Assembly: GCA_936440205.1 (NCBI GenBank) | Contig: OW387135.1 | Coordinates: 37,984,792 to 38,048,791, forward strand | From: Lepidonotus clava | Taxonomy: Eukaryota > Annelida > Polychaeta > Phyllodocida > Polynoidae | DNA length: 64,000 nt | Reading direction: 5' to 3' | Shown: positions 24,893 to 39,300 of the stretch, one piece after another | How positions within the stretch are numbered: position 1 is the first letter of the stretch | How the letters are laid out: every line of letters begins with the position of its first letter | Translations under genes and position numbers: made by a program | The notes under the pieces: model-generated | Seen by the model: the letters and a program-made list of their open reading frames with translations, nothing else | Told to the model about the DNA's origin: nothing | Databases searched by the model: none

Positions 24893-26117
24893 AATAGCGC
24901 TTAATTGTGTAAAAGAGTTCAGTTTACGGAACAGGATATATGTGCACCGACGCTGGGGGCAGCTGGTATCCATTATTCAATGTTTCAAAGAATTGCTCTT
25001 CAATAAGTAATATGAATCAATGACCTTCTCAGCAACGATAAAAAACAAGTTCTTCCTCAACGCTTTGTGGTACATTTCAATATCGGGGCCTAGGAGGCAA
25101 GGTTATGTATTGATCATGGTTACCCTCATGAAGATATGAACTTTTATTTCTGGTTTGTATCAGCTGTGTCGGTTTAAATCGAAAGCAATTAATGATAGTC
25201 AAGTTATCTACGAGGATTTATCAGGTCTAAGATTAGGATTCAATTTCAAATCCAGGGGTTGCTCAAGGCATATCAGAATAAGAAGTACACCTGTCCGGGG
25301 GTGGCCGTATGACCTATACAGCTATAGGGGATCGTCACAGACCGAGGGCAAAGCCCGAGGTTTGTACAATTCCGATGGGTCGTACAGCCACTGAGGACAA
25401 CCCCAAAGGTACTTCTTTATTTTATCACCCAAGCATTATTCAAAATATGTGAAAATTACTGAAAACAAAGAGTCCACAGTGAGCTGTATGTACAGCCTAA
25501 CAATACGACCTGCACCCAATATGCACCGCTCGTCGACAGTGCGGGTGATAAATATATGAATGGCGTATAAGTAGTTAAAAGGTTTAAATGTTTCATGCTT
25601 CTCCTTAAATGGTCCAAAAGTTATAGGAGCCCATTTCAACACAAAAAGAGCATTCATATTTCTTCTTTTTGTAAAGGTTTTTATTAGTAATGATCATCAA
25701 GGTTTCCCTTGTTTTTCAGAAATATTACACATATAAATGTGAAAAATACATACAGGATCACATTGATTAATTACAACATGGCTCATTTTATGCAAATTTC
25801 AAGTAATGTTCAGTCTATGACAGTGACAATATCTAAAATAGGACCTTGTCAATCACCATCAAGTTCATTGTACACATCATCATTCAAGGAGCCTATGCTT
25901 TGTACATTTACATAAGAATGTGATTCAGGTTTATGTAATGGATACTATCAATAACATTTCATATTTCTATTTGATCAAAAATAAACAGCAGATACAAGCA
26001 GGCTATTACTAGTAATCAGTAGATGTGCAATCGATCCTGTAATACATAACAATAATGTCATAGTGTATTTATAATCAAATGAAAGGTACAAAGGTACTTA
26101 CTATATTATTTTTCAAT

Positions 26118-26165
26118 TTTCACTATCGGGATGTCGTGATATTTCACTATCGGGAAGTCGTGATA
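26118..26165. repeat. 24-bp tandem repeat, two copies
   Basis: Two adjacent 24-base units containing TTTCACTATCGGGA, differing at one base (T/A). Recent local duplication, no known function. Confidence 0.85.
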
Positions 26166-28057
26166 TTCAGAATGCAATAATTTTATACACCTGTAAAAGA
26201 GACTATTTCTATAATGGGTTCCGATAGGTGATGGTACAAAAAAATTATTTTTATTGTCAGCACGTGTTGTCTTTAGTGGAATGGTAATATTTCCATCATC
26301 CTTACTACAAGTGTATAACAGACACAGCAATTGAATGCTGTGCCAATCTATTAATAAGATCAGGAGGTAATATTGGCAATACTACACTTTCATTCCCCAT
26401 GATCATCATGTGAAATACATTGTATGATGTTATATTCACTGAACCTCTCCCCAGCTTTTATCAGTTTATTTTCAGCATCCCTTCCTCTAGCATATTTTGC
26501 GTTAGCGCTAAATATGGGCGTTTATGCCTCAATTCAGAGCTTCTTCCTCTTAGAAAGCGCAATGCTTGTACTGCGCGTAGATTTATACCTAATTGTAAAT
26601 AGATACGGGAAAAGACAAGTGTTCGCGTGTTTTATTTTTTCAAACATAGATTTCTTCTACATGTGAGCATAGCCGGTATAAGTAAGAAAGTGGGTGTGAG
26701 TCATTCCTCCATTTAGTTGTGTTGCACCAGTGTACTTAGCTGTATTGAACAAGCAGTAAAGCCGATTCAGAGGCCAGGTCACTGTAAAATCATACGGCCA
26801 ACCTCTTGCCCCAACACTCAGGATTTTTAAAACAGGTAACACTGTGAACCATTGGCAGGCCTGACAGATATGTGTCCAGCAAGTTTGAATAAATCCGAGA
26901 AAAATATTGCAATTCATTGTTTTTTTACAATGATTTATTTTCAAAAGAAGTATACAAACAAAGAGACTTAAGAAAGGGTCGTTAATCAGCCAATGAAAGG
27001 GTGTTATAACTGTTATAATTAAATATTTATACTATTTGATTCTGATACGCGAGTTCCCCCGTCAACACAGGTGAATGTGTTACAAACATGCATCTTGTGT
27101 ATTTCAGGAGTGAAAACTGGAGCGTGCAAGCTGTAAATAAAACATAAAAGGGTACTCCATTTATGCGTGAAAACGTCCACCACGCGATCCCCGTCCCTCA
27201 AAAGGAAGGACGTGGCAATTGCAATCCCGAAATTCAGATGGAAATTAACCGGTCCAGACGTTGTATTTATTCTTCTATTTTTCATGGTTAGGGACTTAAC
27301 CTATACAAAATACAAAAAAGGGGAGAGCTGACACAAATATGACTGTAAAGGACAATTCTTAATGCATAGTATAACTAGGCCTATTTCGCCCCTGCATGTG
27401 TAGACATGGTCACATAATTTTTTCCTCTTTTTTGACCAATGGGTCGTCCGATTGATTTTTTTTGTCAGCGGTCGCATCGGTCAACCACTGCCACGTCCAC
27501 ACACACCCATGGTCACATAATTAGTTTTGTATGATCAAATATTTTTTTGGTTGACCTGCCAAATGCACACTGGATATGGTGGAATATTATAGCGTCATAG
27601 TATTTTAATTCATTTGCCCAAAGAACCCCAAATGCTTAAAGCAGTAGAACCACCACCATATATCTCTCCGGTCATTGGGAGGGGGTATGTGGTACCGTCT
27701 ACAGAATGATGAGACAGGCAGAAGGTTTTAAAAAGTTAGTGGGATAGTGAGTTTTGGGACCGAGGTCAGGGGTGGTTTGGGGGGGGGGGGGGGGGGGTTG
27801 CAGGGCACACGCCCCCTCCCTTTTTGGCCCAAAAATATATATATATTTTTTGCGCCTGAGAATGGTGCAATTTCTTTTATATAGCACGCCCCCACCCCAC
27901 CATATCAAGTCTCTACCTGATGCTGTTATAGGTGGCCATAATTGCCGTCTCTGCATGGGCTGGGATTGTGAAGTGTAGACGGCACAGACAGGCTTTCCAT
28001 AATATCAAAAGGCTCACATGTTTGAAATTGCCACACTTTACCACCTAATTATTCAAT

Positions 28058-28138
28058 AAATACATATAACCAACCAAGAAGGGAGTACGAGGGTGATAAC
28101 TGGCCGACTACTCCCTTCAAGGTTGGTTATGGATTTAT
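28058..28138. repeat. Inverted repeat with AACCAACC / GGTTGGTT arms
   Basis: About 30-base arms (around 28,058-28,088 and 28,110-28,138) with ATAACCAACC and GGTTGGTTAT at their cores surround a short loop. Related AACCAACC words recur at about 28,549, so this may be one end of a foldback element reaching to about 28,560. Confidence 0.5.
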
Positions 28139-28381
28139 TATACCTTTTCTGTTAGATCTGAGCTCCCAAGGAAGGATGCACAGCAATCAGTGATGGTGGG
28201 ACTGTGATGCTGCACATTTTTTTAATGTTTTTTCATATAACTCTTTTGATATCCATCAAATCCACAAATAGTAAGCAGTAAAATGTAGCTATGAACGTTG
28301 TACAGATAATGCATATGTTAGATTTTTTTGTTTCTTAATTATTTCTTTTTTTTCATGAATTTTAGAAAAATAAAAAGTTTC

Positions 28382-28405
28382 TGTATCACACTGCAGTGCG
28401 ATACA
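28382..28405. repeat. 24-bp near-perfect palindrome
   Basis: Arms TGTATCACACTG and CAGTGCGATACA meet at a central CTGCAG with no loop and a single mismatched pair. It stands in a stretch where TTGTATCACCCT words recur, suggesting the centre of a foldback repeat. Confidence 0.7.
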
Positions 28406-29450
28406 AGGCTGGTTATCACCCAGGTTTGTATCACCCTGTGTTAAACTCTTAACTACTAAACTTGTATCACCCTAAGGTATAATAACATACTTAACTCCAT
28501 AATCGCCGTGATATGACCTTAAATGTTGCTACGCCGTTAAACCCCAATAACCAACCAGGAATCGTCGATAATGGTAATCCATTAAACATTCGATAGACAG
28601 TCTAAAAATGGGTTCTGAATTCTGTTTGCTAAGGATTTGAATACGTAGACGTCAGCTAATTCATTCTACAACCCTCTGAACGCTGACCCACCATACCCGT
28701 AGTCAGGGTTCCTCTGCGCAAACTCAAAAGAAAGGCGTAGGTCATTACTCATCTGGCTTCCGTTAATTCGGAATATGTGCATACTTGTTCACCTGTATGT
28801 ATGTAGGCATTAAGTGTCTTGTATAGAAACCATTAGAATTAGTATTATGATAGCTTACATATGAACATGCCAACTTATATGATACTAGCTAAAATTGGGC
28901 AAAGTAACTTATCTATGATGAATGCTAATTTTAAATTCCATTAATCCAACCATAGTTGGTCTACCTAAGATTAGCTCTTTTACTTGAAGCAAATTCTAAA
29001 TTTGATATTGCCAACTTTTTCAGAATATTGGCCTTGCATGAGTTGCGTCTGTGTCTTTAGAACCCATAAAAAAGGGGCCGTGTCTATCAATAGAAAGAAA
29101 TACGTAAATGTTAAGGTTTTAATGGTGGATGAAGACGAGTACTTAGGTCTTAGGCCTATATTAAATCCGGGCAGCTTTCAGTGATCCCGGGTTGGCCCTA
29201 ATCCGTCCCAGCTCAACTACTTGGGGGATCAGAGTTTAGCCTAATACCTTCAATCCCATAAAACACATCGCTGCTTTATTCATCAACATCATGTCACTAC
29301 CCGCTCCACCAACATCTCAATGATTTGGGGTTACATGTTCATTCATATCCTGGAATAGAACGTTAATCCTTATTCATAGCTACACTAGAAAATTGATGCT
29401 ATTAATTTCATAATTTTAATTAAGCGTCAGGGTGCAGTAATATAAAGCCC

Positions 29451-30303
29451 TAGTAAAACCCCGTTAATTCAAAGCCCATGGGACCAGAAAAATAGTTTAA
29501 ATTAAGAGAGTTTCGATTTATAAGGGTCCTAGTAGTATAGGAAGAGGATAATTTATTTGAATGATTTATAAAGGTGACCATAGGTTATGGATTTGTCTCG
29601 TGTAATCATTCAGTAACATAATGCCAGTGTATCCCAAAACATTCTAAGACAGCTGACAAATTGTGTGACATTTAAGCAGATATGGAAGAATTTAAAGAAA
29701 CAATGACAAAAATATTAATGTCCTCCTATAAGGCAAAGGATGACAATTATACTCTACATAATGTCAGGGAATAACGAGGGACATTGATGGAAAATTGTCA
29801 TACATGTTTCAATTTTAGGGGGATAGACTGATATGTGACCTTGCACCAATAATAATTGAAAAAATAGTAACAGGTACTTCAGATTAAATCGTTGCCTTTC
29901 TACTAACAGTAAGGTGTCCTCCAGAGAGGGACAGTCACCAATGACTGGCAATCGCCCCCTAATTTTAGGAGGCACAGACATTGTCATGTTGTTGGTGATG
30001 ATCCTACACCAATCCCCCTGTGTTGGCATCAGATCGAGAAACCACCAAATGTTATTGAACCCTATGGGGCTTACATTAGTTAAGGGAGGCTCAAAGAAGT
30101 TGCACAAACCAAAGAAATTTATAATAAATTTATAAGTTAAGAGCAATTATTGGTTCGAATTAGAGGGGTATTCTGAGAGGTCATTTCAAATTATCAGGGC
30201 TTATTTATATTAAATTTAATGGAAAGGGACTGGGACTGGCTCTGTAGTTTGAATTAAGAGGGAATTTGAATTATCAGGGCTTTGAATTACTGAAGTTTTA
30301 CTG
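29451..30303. mobile_element. Terminal-inverted-repeat element, possibly pogo/Tigger-like
   Basis: The left end TAGTAAAACCCCGTTAATTC and the complement of the right end, CAGTAAAACTTCAGTAATTC, are clearly related and are both followed by AAAGCCC. CAGTA-type ends with TTAATTC are reminiscent of pogo/Tigger elements. No transposase is visible and no clean TA duplication remains, so it is an old non-autonomous copy. Confidence 0.55.
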
Positions 30304-33300
30304 TGTATAACAAATCAAAATTCTTTGTGGATACACATACTATAATGTCGGTAAAGAAGCTCACTGAACTTGATGTTAGGAGCCTGAACAAATATAACGA
30401 GGAGAACTTCTCTTAGCCGCTTGGTGCCATGCATTGAAGCAATGGCATGTAAAATTCTCGGAATGACTCTCATAATCTGAGGCTGTAGAAAATACTTCAT
30501 CTAATCATTGTAGCTGTTATTCAATCCACCGAAAAATAAGTTTCGATTAACTTAATTAAACGCGCATGATTCGAAGTTGGTACATCGCTGCAATTTCATT
30601 ATGTCCAGGACGGCAGCAGATATTTCACATAACTGCATAAGAACGGTAAATGTAGTGTATACTAGACCCTTAGGTGTGTGGAAATTCCACAGTGAATCTA
30701 CCATTGCCATACAGTATCCTGTCCAAAACACGTGAAAAGCAACTTTAAACGTTGTAGATATCCCCTATTATAAAGTTACCTAATGATAATCAATATGGAA
30801 CGTTTGGGATATTGATACAGCAAATAGAATACATACACGTTATACGATCGCCCCTAAAAGTCCCGTTTTAACTATTGTCTGCTGTTACACATAAAAGGTC
30901 ACGAATATAAGCACGAAGAATTGCACGGGGATTAAACTTATGATTATCGGCCCCAGTTCTTAGCGCGCTTCAGTGTGTTTAACAATGTTTGACTGTATGC
31001 AATGCTTTGTATCTAATTTGTACCGACTGTGGTAATAATACATTGGCCCACGCCCTTTATTCAAATACTCAGTATAATATATACTCATGGTACTGTTAAA
31101 AAGAAAAAGAAAAACCTATTACATGTATTTGAGGCACTTAAATCGAGCTGGAAACTCTGAATAGATTAAATAAGAACTATGTCATGTATTGTCAGAATAT
31201 GAATCTACACACATTGACCTGCAGAAAGTCTTCTTTGGCAATACATTGCATATCATATATTTGCACGGTCTGAAAGATACACGGGAAGAGACAAACTGAC
31301 TTTTAAATATTTAGAAATAAAACAATAAATTGAAAAATCCGTTGCTAGGTTACTACCTAGTATACTGTTGCGTACGTATTGTATTACACAATAATCTTTT
31401 GTTTATATAAATTGTTTGGAATATAGAAAATGTATGAGAAGCTGTGTTAGAAAAATTACCAAAAAGACAATAAAGAGGAACAAAGGCGGAGTATTTGTAT
31501 CACATTTTCTCGTTTATTCACATGTAGATTCTATATTTCACACTGCCATCGTCATTGGCCTACCTAAAAATCACATAGTGAATTTCATGGAACCACATAA
31601 TATGAGATTTCTAATTTAATGCCTAACGATATTCACTTTTGCTCAAAGAATTCTTTCTCTTGCATCCAAATACACAAAACTGCTGCCAACAAATCTGTTA
31701 CGTGCTCCATTATTCGATATAAACATTTGTCAAAGAACTAAAATTAATTAAAAGTCCCCAGGCTGTGAGGAGATTGTGAAACACAAGGTATGTTATAGTG
31801 TAAGTGACAAGGTGTACATTAACGTATGACCTCTGTCAGGTAGGTGACTCAGTCACGGTTAGAGGAGTGCGGGCGTCTGTGGCCCGCCCAGTCCTCTCAT
31901 CTGATGAACTCAGGTGTGCACCTCATCCAAATCGGTACCTGGAAATAAACAAATAACGAACTTGCTGAGTAAACATAAATTAGCGCATGTTTTATACATG
32001 ATTGAGCGATTATGGGAGACTCAACTATTGGTGGTAAATGGCGTTAAACATACATGTACTCGTAGTAGTGGTAGCGTTCAGTTCATTGCGGTGATGAACA
32101 CATCACTTATTTAAAAAGAAAAAGTGATGACCAAGATGCTGACGACGTTTTTAATACAACAGCTTATAACGCCCTCTTTAAGGAAAAGCGTGATTCCTTT
32201 CTGTGATACAGCTCGGTCAAACTAATGAAATACAAAACCGAGGGCCGGATGTGGATTTGGCCCGAGAAAGGACCAAGCCATTTTGAGCTTTTCTGGCAAA
32301 ATAATTCGGCATTGATACTTTTACGATATGATTCTTCTCCCAAGTGAACTTTCATGTGCTGATAAGAAGTTACTAATTCAACATGAAGCAAACGCAAGAG
32401 CAGCTCAATCCTAATTTACATGACAGAATAAGAGGGTAGGATGTGAGCTATTGTGAAAACAACTCGTATACAAATTTCAATTCTGCATCGATCGGGACAT
32501 TACCAATACCACTTAATAGTTTAATTTCTTAATAAATAATTCTCCATCATCAATCAACTCCGTGTGTTAGTTCGACAGTTATTTCACCATTCTGATTAAA
32601 AGTTTAAAGTAAAACAATTCTCCTTTTATCATATGGGGCTATAGGGACCACTTCGTGAGTACATTTGCCTTAATGCAGGGTAGGCTCTGACACACCCTGG
32701 ACCCTGTCCGCCCTTTAAAAACTTGCCATTTTATCGACCCTCACGGTACAGAAATATGAAAATAATGATCTGAAGAAATAACACGTCATTGGGATCCAGG
32801 GGCTTGGGAGCTCTCGTCTATAGAACCACTGCGGTTTACTTAGGGAACTTAAGCCCTGGCTGAACAAGGGAGGCTATTTGAATGTGGTAAGATTTGTGAC
32901 TTGGCCTTTCCTTGGTCACTGGCCATGTTTATAGGGCATCACCATAACAGGTCTGACTAAGCCGGCTACCTGCCCCCTCCTCCTGCACCACTCCGGGCAC
33001 CAGGCTGGTCCCCGGCCTACCTGTTGCAGTCTGTTGACTCGGCCACCACTTCACGCCGGGAACATTCGGACCTTAATCAGAGGGCCACTGCCTGGATCAG
33101 TTCACGTGCACTTGTTTTGTTTTTTTTGCCATTTTTTTCTTTCATGATCCCTTATCTGCTTTAATGATAGATTAATTTGGTCCAGGAGTATTTATTGTAA
33201 TGTGTGACAGGGCATAAATATCGATCAAAATGCGTAGGAGTATCAACTATGTTATATACATGTACTAATTATGAATCTTCAGCCTAGTTCGTTTTGTCAC

Positions 33301-36300
33301 TTTTATGATATCTTTTGGTATTGGGTTGAATTAATTGTTTCAAGCCTAATTCTGATAAAAACAAACAAACCGGTATAAGGCTGAAACAATTCAGGTTGCA
33401 GATGCATTGTAAAGCCTTTGGGGAAAATAGACTTGATTTGTTTTCTTTTTTTTGGTCTGACTGGTAGTGTTTTTTTGTTACTGAACAATACTAGCTTGTG
33501 TACACCGATTTTCAGATAGTCGGACACTGATTAGAAAACCAGGATTTTAATTTTTCTCAAAACAAAGTTGGGTGTTTAAGTACAATAAAAGTATGGGGAG
33601 AATCAGCAAAGAAAGAACAGCTAACCGACGGGGCAAACGTATAACCTTTTTCTTTTCACCTAATTAAAGCATACCTCTAGAGATCAGTTTTTAAAACAGT
33701 TTGGCACCCAATTTGTAAGAGGTTACAACACCAGGTGATACACGGGATATAATAAAACTCATAGTTATACCTTAACAATCATGAGTTTAACTGTAATGGT
33801 AATCATCTCGGCATTTACTTTCAGCTAATGTGTTAAGACATCTTTTTCATCGTGTAAAATTTTCCGACACTCCTCTTCGGTTCACACGGTATACTCAGGT
33901 ATGGCGTGATTCATTCAACACTCACAATATACATATATGTATAGCACCTGATGCGACCACCCCGACCTGACCACTGCAGGCAGGGACCTGTAGAATACCA
34001 GACCCGCCCAGGTCGTTTCTCCCCGGTCAGTGAGAGTGAGTACTGGCGCTATGTTTATGAAGCATCTTTAAGTGATAAACATACCAGTGCTCCACGGTAG
34101 GCCGCCCAATGCCTGTTTGGTCAGAGGACCCTGGAGGTGGTCAGATTTCTCCACTCTACCAGGCGGTCTATTCGGTCTAAGTCAATGCTTGCTTACCCTG
34201 TTTGCTCATGGGTTTGGTTTGTAATCCACTATTAATCGCTAACATGGGCTCATTGGGAAATGTGAGACATGAGTAATCAAATAGACTGTAAAAAACAACA
34301 ACAGCCAACTCATCTCATCTCAATCAGAGTGCTTTTTTCTATTAAAATAACGAATGCACAAGAGTCTAAAGTTAAGCCACTATGGTGGTGAATGCAAAAT
34401 ACAAAATAATAAAATTGTGTTTATCATAAATCTATTTCAAAATAATGTTCCATTCAGTATAATTTTGTACATTCAGTATAATTTTGTACATCGTAAAAAG
34501 CACAAATGATGTGACGATGTGTTTGTTCAATAAAAAAAAAATGTATATATATAAAAGTTCTTTATTTCAAAGTAAGTTTTGTATTCGGTCCGTTTTAAAC
34601 TGGTTAATCTCTACAAATGTTCCAAACTTGATTAGTATTAACAGATTAAGGTAATGTATTAGTTGATCAAGGATGATGTATAGTACACGCGTTTAGGTTA
34701 TGAATAATGAACGTTTAAATTGGTAGAGAACATGTATGCTATTTGGCTGACGACTAGGGATACCCCTTCCAGGTAAGACCGATATTTGTGGCCAACAAGC
34801 ACTGGCAAAAGCAGCAGACGCAACAAATCCGTATTATCAGAAAAGTTAAACGCAGGTGCTTTGGTTGCAGTATTTCGTACAAAAACGCCAAATTCGAACT
34901 ACATGTATTTGTGATATTTTCTCCGTAAAAAGATTGGAGCGACAAAATGAAAAAATTAGCTGACCGCACGAAAAAAAAAAGTTTTTTTTCAGGAAAGAAC
35001 GAAGATCAAATCTATTTTTCTAGTGGTAACTCCTCATACAAACTCCCTTAGTGATATCTCCCTTAACATTGCTTCGAATCAGATCGCAGGACATGCAACA
35101 ACCAGAAAAGTATCGGATCGCTTATTCATATATTTTTCCATTGAGCAATCCTTAATGAAAACAGCGTGCTAAAGCATGGTGCGGCACTGGCCACACACTG
35201 CCCCTTACAGGAGGGCCGCCAGCAGTGAGCAGTGTGACTCACTCTGTTTGCCAAAGAGGCCAGTCTATTTACTGATATATTAACGGGGGCTCAACAGGTC
35301 TGGACACCCACAGTGGCCGGCCGCAGCGAAAGCCATGTTGAACCAACATGCTAGGTGAATAACATGTAAAGTAGCCGAGCGCATTCGGAAAGCTTAACTC
35401 TGTAGAATACAGGAGGTACCTTTTTTCTTTTCTTTTATTGCAGGTAAAATAATTTGTTTTGCTTAAAAGTTAATTGATATATACCACAGTATGGATTCTC
35501 CTGGTTTTCGGGGAAGAAATTAAAAGAATCGAATAACAGTTATTTAATATACAGAAGTATTATCATGAATACAAAACAAGTTTTATGAACCCTTCTAGCA
35601 AAAAACACTATGAATTAAGTCCAAAGCATGTTTGACCATTACAGCTGAAACAGTTTCCATGTCCTATTTGTCAAATTATAGCACACCATAGACTGATACT
35701 TCGCGATTGGTAAATTTATTATGCAGTATAACTTACGTTTCACAAAAACCCAACAACTCCAAACACACGTTTACAATCTTGTGTTTGTAATTTTCTGACA
35801 TAGGTAAAGGTTTTCATCAATAATTTTCTGACAGATGTAAAGGTTTCAATCAATAAATGCAATACAGTTATAATCACTTGCTATAACCAGTGATTATAAT
35901 CGTATTGTAATATAGATTATATCATTAAGAATATATCATTCATATTGGTCTAGACATGGAGATTAAGGAGCAGCGGTGGACAGGGAAATCAGTGCCAATA
36001 TTGTGGCTGTCAGACGGCAAGGTTTACCAGCCACTTGGGTCGGGGACAAGTGACTTCTCCCAGTGGTCTCTGAGCGCTAAATGAACCCGGCCCTCGGCAG
36101 ATAAGCACGGCTCACGTCGAGCGAAAGTCTCAATACACTCACCGCGGACGGTGAATCATATTAAATGATTTAGCTATTTGGACGACAGGCTTAAGTAAGA
36201 CTGTTGGTGCTGTTGCCTAGATCCAAAACACGGACATAGTCCGACCGAATCGTAAATCAACGGGATAAGAAGTAGGATGTAATGGAACAAGTACAATTAT

Positions 36301-39300
36301 AAGAATATTATTTTCTCTACTCAGATATAGGAAAAAAATTAAAACGATGTTAGTGTAATAAACACGATATGGACTTGTAACACAGCTCTTATTTTTGTTG
36401 TTAGAGAACGTACATGGTACTATTCATATTCATCATATAGTTATTTTCAATATTCACCGGTTCTAAATATATCTGCCATGAGGTAACTGTCATTTGTACT
36501 GTCTTAACTGCGCACCCCCCCAACCTCATCAAGTAATACAAGTATATCCTGAAGAACTTAGTGACACAGACACGTGTTAAGAGGTCGTTATAAATCTGTA
36601 TTAGAAGTACTTCATATACAGAAGTGTCGTCAAAGGGTAGATCATAGTCTGCATTCTTTCTCGGTACACCATTTCTATCTACTTATATGGAATATCTGTT
36701 ACACAAGATTGGTTCTTTATTTTCCACTCTGCATAAAAAGAATAAATCTATGTAAGACGAACATCAATTTTAGAAAACCGATGAATAAGAAAGTGAGGTT
36801 CTTAGAAACATCAAAATGGAATTTGAGTTAACATATTATGTAAACTTATTCCAGGATAGGCTTCTCCAACAATACATCATTAACGATTATGCGCTGAACG
36901 TTCGGCCCTCAGCATCCCGAAGTACCCGATGGAGTTCAGAAATTCACTCTGTTGTGACTAAATTAATGACTAGACTTTAAATTCGCAATCAATATTTACT
37001 ATAAGGTAGTGCCATGCATTCTGTAAAATACCAACGATTAAAAGTATCCTAGATCCTTACCCAAATTGTCTTTATCTTACATTTACATATATATCTGTGA
37101 TTATGCGACGTTGGATGGGGAAGTGGCTTCTCTAATGATCGCAGGAAGCAATTTATTTTACCATTATCACAAACAATATGAGTCTAAAGTTAGTAAAAAA
37201 TAAGATTCCAAATGATTTTCTTCTCAGTACATAACCAAAGGCGCAAAGAATGGTGTTGCATTACCTGTCAGTACATGTATGTATACATACAGCGGTGCTT
37301 ACCATTAATGCCATTTAGACCAGTTCTCCCATTTTCAATGATTCGTATGACTAGGCATGATCTTCTCTTACGTACAGTGTTCGGGGTATTTATCCTCCTA
37401 AATTAATTCTTGTATTCAACAAGATATAAATTTCTAATAGGGTACATCGGACACATGTTTAAATTGATTATATCCAAACTCAACCACTTCTTTCAGGTCG
37501 TGTATGCTTGACAAGGGAAACCCAAGAATAGTGATTTACAACAAACATTTAGTTTACGCAGCGGGCAACGTTTACCCACCCCAAATGATTAAACCTTAAG
37601 CGAGAAACTATAGACTACATTATGTTTTCCCCGTTGCCGACTTATGGCGGGAAAATGCAGTCGGCGGTAAAATGTCGTCTGCTGAGAGGAGAAGGCAGTG
37701 AGGCAGTAAGCCTATATCAATATACATTGATTTCCAAAGTTTACCAGTACACTTTTGTTCTTTTGGGTGATCGATGTAGGAACGCCTTCAGCCCACTGCA
37801 GTCTACATTGCACAAGAAAAGTAAGGCCTTTATACACATACACACGTATATCAAAGGAGGCATAATGCTAGCAGGGGCCATTCGAGCTCGACCAAATAAC
37901 GAGACTAAGAGTGTTGGGTTGAGTTACCCGTACACAATCAGTCGACATAGGTTTTCACTAGTAAGATGAGTTACGCAGAAAAAAAGGCTCTTAATTTTTA
38001 CTTCTTACAAGTATTTTGTTGTGTACTCGATTATAACATCTACACTAAAACTAAAGAGAATTCAGAGTCTAACCTACATATATATTCTGCACATTGTTAA
38101 ACTTTTCAACTTGTCTATGTCATCCCAAGGTGTAATATCCTTAACGATATCTAGTTTCGGTCTTATCACAACGTGACCCTTTTATCCATGATGTACTTTA
38201 TTCTACTCAAAGCAATAAAGTACCTGGTTATCAAGTTAAGAGTTCTTCAGTAGAACATGTATGTTGTAATAATGATGGCATTATGATGACTATGGTGATA
38301 ACACAACGTTAATGGTCACTTAAGTAGGCTACCTTCAAAGGCTTTGAATATCGTTGGAATATTCCAATCGGTGAAGAAACTGTGTCAAAATGACCTACTG
38401 CGAAAAGAACTGAACTACACTAACACAACCCATTTTGTCTTTGCAAGCTTCCTCTGGAGTTAATCTATGACAGTATTCCGTTTAACATGCCGTATATCTT
38501 TTCAGATTGCAAACAGAAAACACTCGGAGATCTCCGATAAAACGACCTCACGCTGTCGTTAATAAGCCGATTTAGGTAGTGGGATGTCTGTGTTTATCGT
38601 GATAAGGTAATCCTGTGGTAGACACGTTCCGAGCTGAGCACTCTGGGACCACCGACCAGCACGGACCCGCATGTTAGAGAACGGTAGTGCTACACGATAC
38701 AGTGCTCCTACATCAACTATCTTCTGGTCTTAACGGACATTCAAAATAAATATTACATCTTTTGGGAAAGCGTTCTGTTTTGAAATAACAATTTTAACAT
38801 TTCGAATAATATGTTATTTCTTTCTCCGATATTTATCTTACGTATTATTTTAAGTATCTTAATGACTTGAATATGTATATTTGGTTTATAGAAAATCTTT
38901 GAAATATCTAATATCATAGACATTTATTTTAATGGCATCTGAAGAACGAGTATGGGTCAAAACATCTTACACTGGCGGTTACTAGTTATGATATAGAGAT
39001 GTCAGGAGATTTTCTGTTCATGTTTTTAATCATATAGCACAGAAAAGAATAAAACATATTATATATGTGCATACACTGGTGAGCGACTCTCTTATTAAGC
39101 CACTGATCAATGTACCCACAGATACATATTCAAACTCCCTATCCCCACAGCCCCCGGGAAGATCAATAAAACAAACGGCGAGTTCACGGTGGGACACGAT
39201 GAAATACCATAACATCTTATATAAGAAAGGTATACCCGAGGGGTGAAGGTATAAAAACCCTGAATGACTACGGCAAACGGGTTTTAGAATAAATAGAGGG

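Larger units (their letters stand above)
18049..29450. other. Gene desert, second part
   Basis: About 11 kb without supported coding sequence. It holds AT microsatellites (21335-21357, 24216-24236), small tandem repeats listed separately, a G run at 27779-27797, and GC-rich islands at roughly 19,380-19,470, 20,810-21,030, 22,440-22,660 and 24,560-24,900. The first island has a 12-bp unit GGCGCTCCTCCA repeated about 2.5 times. Islands of 100-350 bp in a desert next to a developmental regulator are plausible enhancers; this is inference. Confidence 0.45.

Noticed and set aside
25245-26900. Possible long inverted repeat between GTGGCCGTATGA near 25,303 and TCATACGGCCAAC near 26,790
   Set aside because: The matching core is about 12 bases with no extended arms or target duplication; could be chance.
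29754-30146. 130-codon minus-strand ORF inside the 29.4-30.3 kb element, considered as transposase
   Set aside because: No catalytic DDE/D spacing or helix-turn-helix and no similarity I can recognise.
30140-30165. tRNA B-box-like GGTTCGAATT
   Set aside because: No A box or cloverleaf could be built around it; other TTCGAA words in the window were likewise unsupported.
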